Below are positions 44,199-47,335 of a stretch of DNA of 47,335 nucleotides, one piece after another. The notes below the pieces were generated by a model. It saw only the letters and a list, made by a program, of their open reading frames with translations. It searched no databases and was not told the origin of the DNA. This stretch comes from Treponema sp. (GTDB lineage: Bacteria; Spirochaetota; Spirochaetia; Treponematales; Breznakiellaceae), in NCBI GenBank assembly GCA_009780855.1, contig WQZG01000019.1, forward strand, positions 1-47,335. The letters are read 5' to 3'. Numbering within the stretch: the first letter of the stretch is position 1; each line of letters begins with the position of its first letter. A program made the position numbers and the translations under genes.

Positions 44199-45008
44199 TT
44201 AGCCCAGAAGCATTTCGTCGTGGGCCAGTTCCCTGCTGCGGATGTCCTTAAAACGTTCGACAAGACCGGCTGTGGTAAGTCGGGATTTTTCTTCGGCGTT
44301 TAGGTCAAGAATTATTTCACCGCGATCCATCATAAGAAGGCGGCTGCCTATTTCGAGGGCCTGGCTCATGTTGTGGGTTATCATCATTACCGTAAGTTTG
44401 TAGTCTTTGGTAAAACGCATTGTAAGTTCCATTACCCGCTCGGCGTTCCAGGGATCAAGGGCGGCAGTGTGTTCGTCCAGCAGAAGAAGGCTCGGGCGGC
44501 TCATAACAGTCATCAGCAGGGTCAGGGCCTGGCGCTGGCCGCCGGAAAAAAGCTCGACGTTGTCGGTGAGGCGGTTTTCCAGGCCCATGCCAAGCTCCGC
44601 CAGCTGTGCGCGGAATTCCTCCCGCAGTTTGCGGTTAAGGCTGATTTTGAGGCCGCGGTAGCCTTTTTGCCTGCATATTACCATGTTGTCTTCCAGGGTC
44701 ATACGGCCGGCTGTTCCAAGCAGCGGGTTTTGAAAAATCCTGCCTATGTAGCGGGCGCGTTTGTATTCCGGCTCCCTGGTTATGTCGTGTTCGGTTCCTT
44801 CCCGGTCCCTGTCAAGGTAAATATGACCGGAATGCGGGGCAAAAGTTCCGGCGATAGCGTTGAATAAGCTGGATTTGCCGGCTCCGTTGGAACCAATGAT
44901 CGTGATATAGTCTTGCGCCTTTACCGACAGGCTTACATTTTCCAGCGCGGTATTTTCGTCCGGAGTTCCCAGACCAAAAATCAGGGTGAGGTTTTCCAGG
45001 CGAATCAT
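44199..45008 (-). CDS. ABC transporter ATP-binding protein
   Basis: The 269-residue ATPase has Walker A GSNGAGKSS, signature LFSGGQRQA, Walker B LLLLDEHTAALDP and switch His (MITHNMSQA). It overlaps the permease gene by 4 bp and has GGAG 7 bases upstream of its ATG. It powers the importer formed by the permease and the binding protein upstream. This matches the three-gene COG1101/COG4120/COG2984 type of operon, of which some members carry tryptophan or other amino acids. Confidence 0.88.
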   Translation of the reverse strand: MIRLENLTLIFGLGTPDENTALENVSLSVKAQDYITIIGSNGAGKSSLFNAIAGTFAPHSGHIYLDRDREGTEHDITREPEYKRARYIGRIFQNPLLGTAGRMTLEDNMVICRQKGYRGLKISLNRKLREEFRAQLAELGMGLENRLTDNVELFSGGQRQALTLLMTVMSRPSLLLLDEHTAALDPWNAERVMELTMRFTKDYKLTVMMITHNMSQALEIGSRLLMMDRGEIILDLNAEEKSRLTTAGLVERFKDIRSRELAHDEMLLG

Positions 45009-45982
45009 GTTGTTGTCTCCGCTGCGCCTGACGGCCCCGCTGCCGGCCCCGTCCCTGCGGACCCAGCGCCTGCCGGCCCCGCACCGGTTGCTGCGTGCTT
45101 CCGTTTTTTTGGCGTAAAAAGCTTGCTTCTGGAAATTATTATGCAGGCGATAATCAAAAGGCCCGTAATAAGTTTGAAATCATTGGGAGTCATTTTAATG
45201 TGGTAGCCGTAATCGCGCACCAGGTACATAAGCGCGCGGTAAACAACCGAACCGGCAAGGACGCGCAGGGTCTGCAGGCCTATCCGGTTTGATCGGATGA
45301 TCAGTTCGCCCAGCATAAGCGACGCCAGACCAAGGATAATTATTCCTGTTCCAAGGCCGATATCCGCGAAGCCCTGGTAGAGGGCGGTAAGCGCGCCCGC
45401 AAGAGCGACCAGCCCGTTTGATAGTACGATCCCGCTGATTTTTATTACATCGGGATTCATTCCCTGCGAAACCACCATCTGGGGATTGGCTCCCAGGCCG
45501 CCCATAACAAGGCCGAAGTCAGTATGGAAAAAAAGGTCCAGGGCTGCCTTGATAAGAATGGCAATGACAAAGCAAAAAATCACTATGCCCCACATTCCTC
45601 CGGCAGGCGCCGTCAATTCCCTGATCCGGTCAAAGACAGTAGTAAAGCGCAGCAGTGAAATATTCGCCCGGTTGCCCAGAATGCGCAGATTTATTGAATA
45701 CAGCATTGTCATGGTAAGAATTCCGGAAAGCAGATCCGGTACCCTTAGTTTTGTATGTATGAGGGCGGTAACAAGGCCGGCAAGGCAGCCCCCCGCAAAC
45801 GCTATCAAAAAAGAAAGCGGGGAAGGCATTCCCCTTAACAGGGTAACAACCATCAGGGCCGAGCCCAGGGGGAAGGAACCGTCAACTGTAAGATCGGCGA
45901 AGTTGAGTACCCTGAAACTCATGAATACTCCAAGCGCCATGATCCCGTAAACGAATCCTTCGGTTAATATTCCTTCGAGCAT
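45005..45982 (-). CDS. ABC transporter permease (COG4120-like)
   Basis: A 325-residue permease with about eight or nine hydrophobic segments, starting MLEGILTEGFVYGIMALGVFMSFRVLNFADLTVDGSFPLG, a well-known opening of this family (the Asp-Gly-Ser-Phe segment is typical). The last ~30 residues are a low-complexity Ala/Gly/Pro/Thr tail (GAGPAGAGSAGTGPAAG) that is absent from the usual family layout. AAGGAAGG lies before the ATG. The 43 bp between the binding-protein stop and this start suggest one transcript. Confidence 0.88.
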   Translation of the reverse strand: MLEGILTEGFVYGIMALGVFMSFRVLNFADLTVDGSFPLGSALMVVTLLRGMPSPLSFLIAFAGGCLAGLVTALIHTKLRVPDLLSGILTMTMLYSINLRILGNRANISLLRFTTVFDRIRELTAPAGGMWGIVIFCFVIAILIKAALDLFFHTDFGLVMGGLGANPQMVVSQGMNPDVIKISGIVLSNGLVALAGALTALYQGFADIGLGTGIIILGLASLMLGELIIRSNRIGLQTLRVLAGSVVYRALMYLVRDYGYHIKMTPNDFKLITGLLIIACIIISRSKLFTPKKRKHAATGAGPAGAGSAGTGPAAGPSGAAETTT

Positions 45983-46025
45983 CGGCCTTCCTTTTATCTG
46001 TGTTTATCAATACTGCAGAAGCAGA

Positions 46026-47084
46026 TTAATTTTTCTGCGTCAGTTTACCATTCTGAAAAATATAGGCGGCCTTGTCCAGTAGATCCTGGGGTATCTTTAT
46101 GCCGCAGACAGCAGCTTCATCCAAATCGAAAAGCAGATCCATTTCCTGGGGCGATAATATTTTGACAGGTATATCTGCCGGTTTTTTTCCGTTCAGTATA
46201 TCAGCTACAATATCGCCTGTCGCGAGCCCGGCCTTGTAATAATTGAAACCGCTGGCAATCACGCAGCCGCCGTTTAACGCTCCGGTGACATCAGCGGAAA
46301 AAATCGGTTTTTTGGCGTCATGGCAAACCTGGATTAAGGCCGGCAGGGCTGAAAAAACTGTGTTGTCGGTAGTAATGTAAATGCCGTCCACACGGCCGAT
46401 TATGGCCTGGGCCGCCTGGCGCAGATCGGCGGAGACATTTATCGACTGGCTTACCAGGTTAATGTTGTATTTTTTACAGCCTTCCTGTACAAGGGCCAGG
46501 GACGAAATCGAATTCGCCTCCGAGCTGGTGTAAATGTACCCAAGTGTTTTTATGCCGGCTATCTGCTGAAACAGGCCGATGTGGTCAGAAACCGGAATCG
46601 CGTCAGAAAGGCCGGTCACATTTCCTTCGCCGCGGTCAAGGGAAGTGACAAGATTTGCGCCGATTGGATCTGTAATTGTAGAAAAAATTACCGGCGTATC
46701 CTTGATAACGTTGGCAAGGGCGACGGCGGTGGGAGTTGCGATACCGACCGCGGCGTCAACCTTGTCATTTTTAAACTTGTTTGCGATCTGCGCCGCGGTT
46801 GTTAAATCGCCGTTCGCGTTCTGCAAATCATAGACGGCTTTGATTCCGCGGTTTGCAAGCTGATCCTGGATGCCTTTTTCTACAGCGTCCAGGGCCTCAT
46901 GCTGGACAATTTTGGCAATGCCGATATGGTATTCCTTAACCGCTGTAACTGCCGCGCTCCCTGTGCCGGACTGTGCGGCGCTGCCTGTATTGCCTGTAGC
47001 ATTATTGCCGGCGCCCTGTTTTGAACAAGCCAGGACCGCAAGACCGCAAAAAAATACAAGCGCCAACTTTGATGCATTTTTCAC
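46026..47084 (-). CDS. ABC transporter substrate-binding lipoprotein (COG2984-like)
   Basis: The 352-residue protein starts with GTG 47084, with AGGAGG 7 bases upstream. Signal MKNASKLALVFFCGLAVLAC gives Cys20 as the lipidated residue, followed by a Gly/Ser/Thr/Ala linker. The mature part has the periplasmic-binding fold marks of the ABC_sub_bind family: EYHIGIAKIVQHEALDAVEKGI, AVGIATPTAVALANVI, PVIFSTITDPIGANLV, and the late DVTGALNGGCVIASGFNYYKAGLATGDIVADIL. Ligands in the family include tryptophan, other amino acids and unknown compounds, so the solute is open. No T-box leader is visible. Confidence 0.9.
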   Translation of the reverse strand: MKNASKLALVFFCGLAVLACSKQGAGNNATGNTGSAAQSGTGSAAVTAVKEYHIGIAKIVQHEALDAVEKGIQDQLANRGIKAVYDLQNANGDLTTAAQIANKFKNDKVDAAVGIATPTAVALANVIKDTPVIFSTITDPIGANLVTSLDRGEGNVTGLSDAIPVSDHIGLFQQIAGIKTLGYIYTSSEANSISSLALVQEGCKKYNINLVSQSINVSADLRQAAQAIIGRVDGIYITTDNTVFSALPALIQVCHDAKKPIFSADVTGALNGGCVIASGFNYYKAGLATGDIVADILNGKKPADIPVKILSPQEMDLLFDLDEAAVCGIKIPQDLLDKAAYIFQNGKLTQKN

Positions 47085-47103
47085 AAAATTCCTCCTTAAA
47101 ATC

Positions 47104-47123
47104 TGTTTCTATTAACAGAAACA
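47104..47123. promoter_or_regulatory. 7-bp inverted repeat in the importer leader
   Basis: TGTTTCT and AGAAACA flank a 6-base spacer, between the promoter (47129-47157) and the ribosome binding site. It could be an operator or a small leader hairpin. Confidence 0.45.
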
Positions 47124-47128
47124 CCGAC

Positions 47129-47157
47129 AATATAGATTAAATAAAATTTTATGTCAA
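47129..47157 (-). promoter_or_regulatory. Promoter of the ABC importer operon
   Basis: On the minus strand TTGACA (47152-47157) and TATATT (47129-47134) have a 17-base spacer, a near-consensus sigma70 promoter 45 bases before the GTG start. Confidence 0.65.
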
Positions 47158-47186
47158 TAGCGCGCGAGGTTATTGTCGCCGTGCAA

Positions 47187-47335
47187 TAGAAATGTCCCCT
47201 GTTTCCGTTCAGTAGAAATGTCCCCCTGCATTCACCTGCGTGCAATAGAAATGTCCCCTTTGCGTAGGATAGTTCAGGGGGAGAAATGGCCAATAGACAA
47301 TCAAAGGGGAGTGAAAGGCTCCGGGGTAAGATGAT
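47187..47335 (+). mobile_element. Left end of a probable insertion sequence
   Basis: TAGAAATGTCCCC occurs three times: 47187-47199, 47213-47225 and 47246-47258, twice preceded by GTGCAA. Such arrays of direct repeats just before a transposase gene are typical of IS21-like and related element ends. Family assignment is uncertain because the gene is cut by the window edge, and the outer end of the element cannot be fixed. Confidence 0.55.
47286..47335 (+). CDS. Start of a probable transposase gene (cut by window edge)
   Basis: The ATG at 47286 follows AGGGGGAG at 3-4 bases. Only 16 codons are visible (MANRQSKGSERLRGKM), highly basic. The direct repeats upstream point to an insertion-sequence gene; the sequence is too short to name a family. 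Confidence 0.4.
   Translation, partial: MANRQSKGSERLRGKM

Overview
The window looks like a chromosomal segment of a spirochaete close to Treponema, most likely a hydrogen-rich gut lineage related to the termite-gut treponemes. This is inferred from gene content only. The pointers are many lipoproteins with short lipoboxes, an LplB/YtcP-type sugar ABC system with an SBP of the AFASGGG type, a HydABC-type bifurcating [FeFe] hydrogenase together with a hydrogenase-derived sensor kinase (a combination known from termite-gut treponemes), a PHP-type DnaE, and a duplicated nuclease of the Rpn/PD-(D/E)XK type. Coding density is high and I see no rRNA, tRNA or CRISPR array.

Region 1 (1-7.4 kb, + strand) encodes cell-surface proteins: the 3' part of a giant InlB-like repeat protein with four 250-270 residue super-repeats, then two lipoproteins. 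Region 2 (7.4-15.2 kb) is an accessory island made of a direct segmental duplication. Each copy has a leftward lipoprotein with a 16-unit hexapeptide repeat (consensus V/I-P-V/I-Y-E-Q) and a rightward Rpn-like nuclease. Copy 1 also carries a BrnT/BrnA toxin-antitoxin pair, and an M30-like zinc peptidase lies between the copies. Region 3 (15.4-20.7 kb) holds a hydrogenase-like sensor histidine kinase, a Fic protein and a DUF4143 ATPase. Region 4 (20.7-26.8 kb) is a two-part system for sugar or oligosaccharide uptake: an AraC-type membrane regulator, two permeases and a solute-binding protein.

Region 5 (27-32 kb, - strand) is a five-gene [FeFe]-hydrogenase operon: hydC, an HATPase-like protein, a [2Fe-2S] ferredoxin, hydB and hydA. 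It ends in a large two-way hairpin. Hydrogen metabolism here and hydrogen sensing in region 3 may be linked. Region 6 (32-42 kb) is housekeeping: a lipoprotein, an acyl-CoA synthetase, a DUF6941-like protein, a diguanylate cyclase, dnaE with two OB folds, a double YggT protein and a small beta-barrel outer-membrane protein. Region 7 (41.6-47.1 kb) has a TIM-barrel protein, a creatininase-family hydrolase, a methyl-THF:corrinoid-type methyltransferase and a COG2984-type ABC importer. The right edge enters an insertion sequence.

The most unusual signals are the tyrosine-rich hexapeptide-repeat lipoprotein pair with its mosaic duplication, a 31-bp palindromic promoter element recurring in part at a third locus, short tandem repeats (often 16-bp period) sitting on the 3' ends of several unrelated genes, and a likely CTG start in the hydrogenase operon. 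All calls are from reading the sequence; no database search was run.
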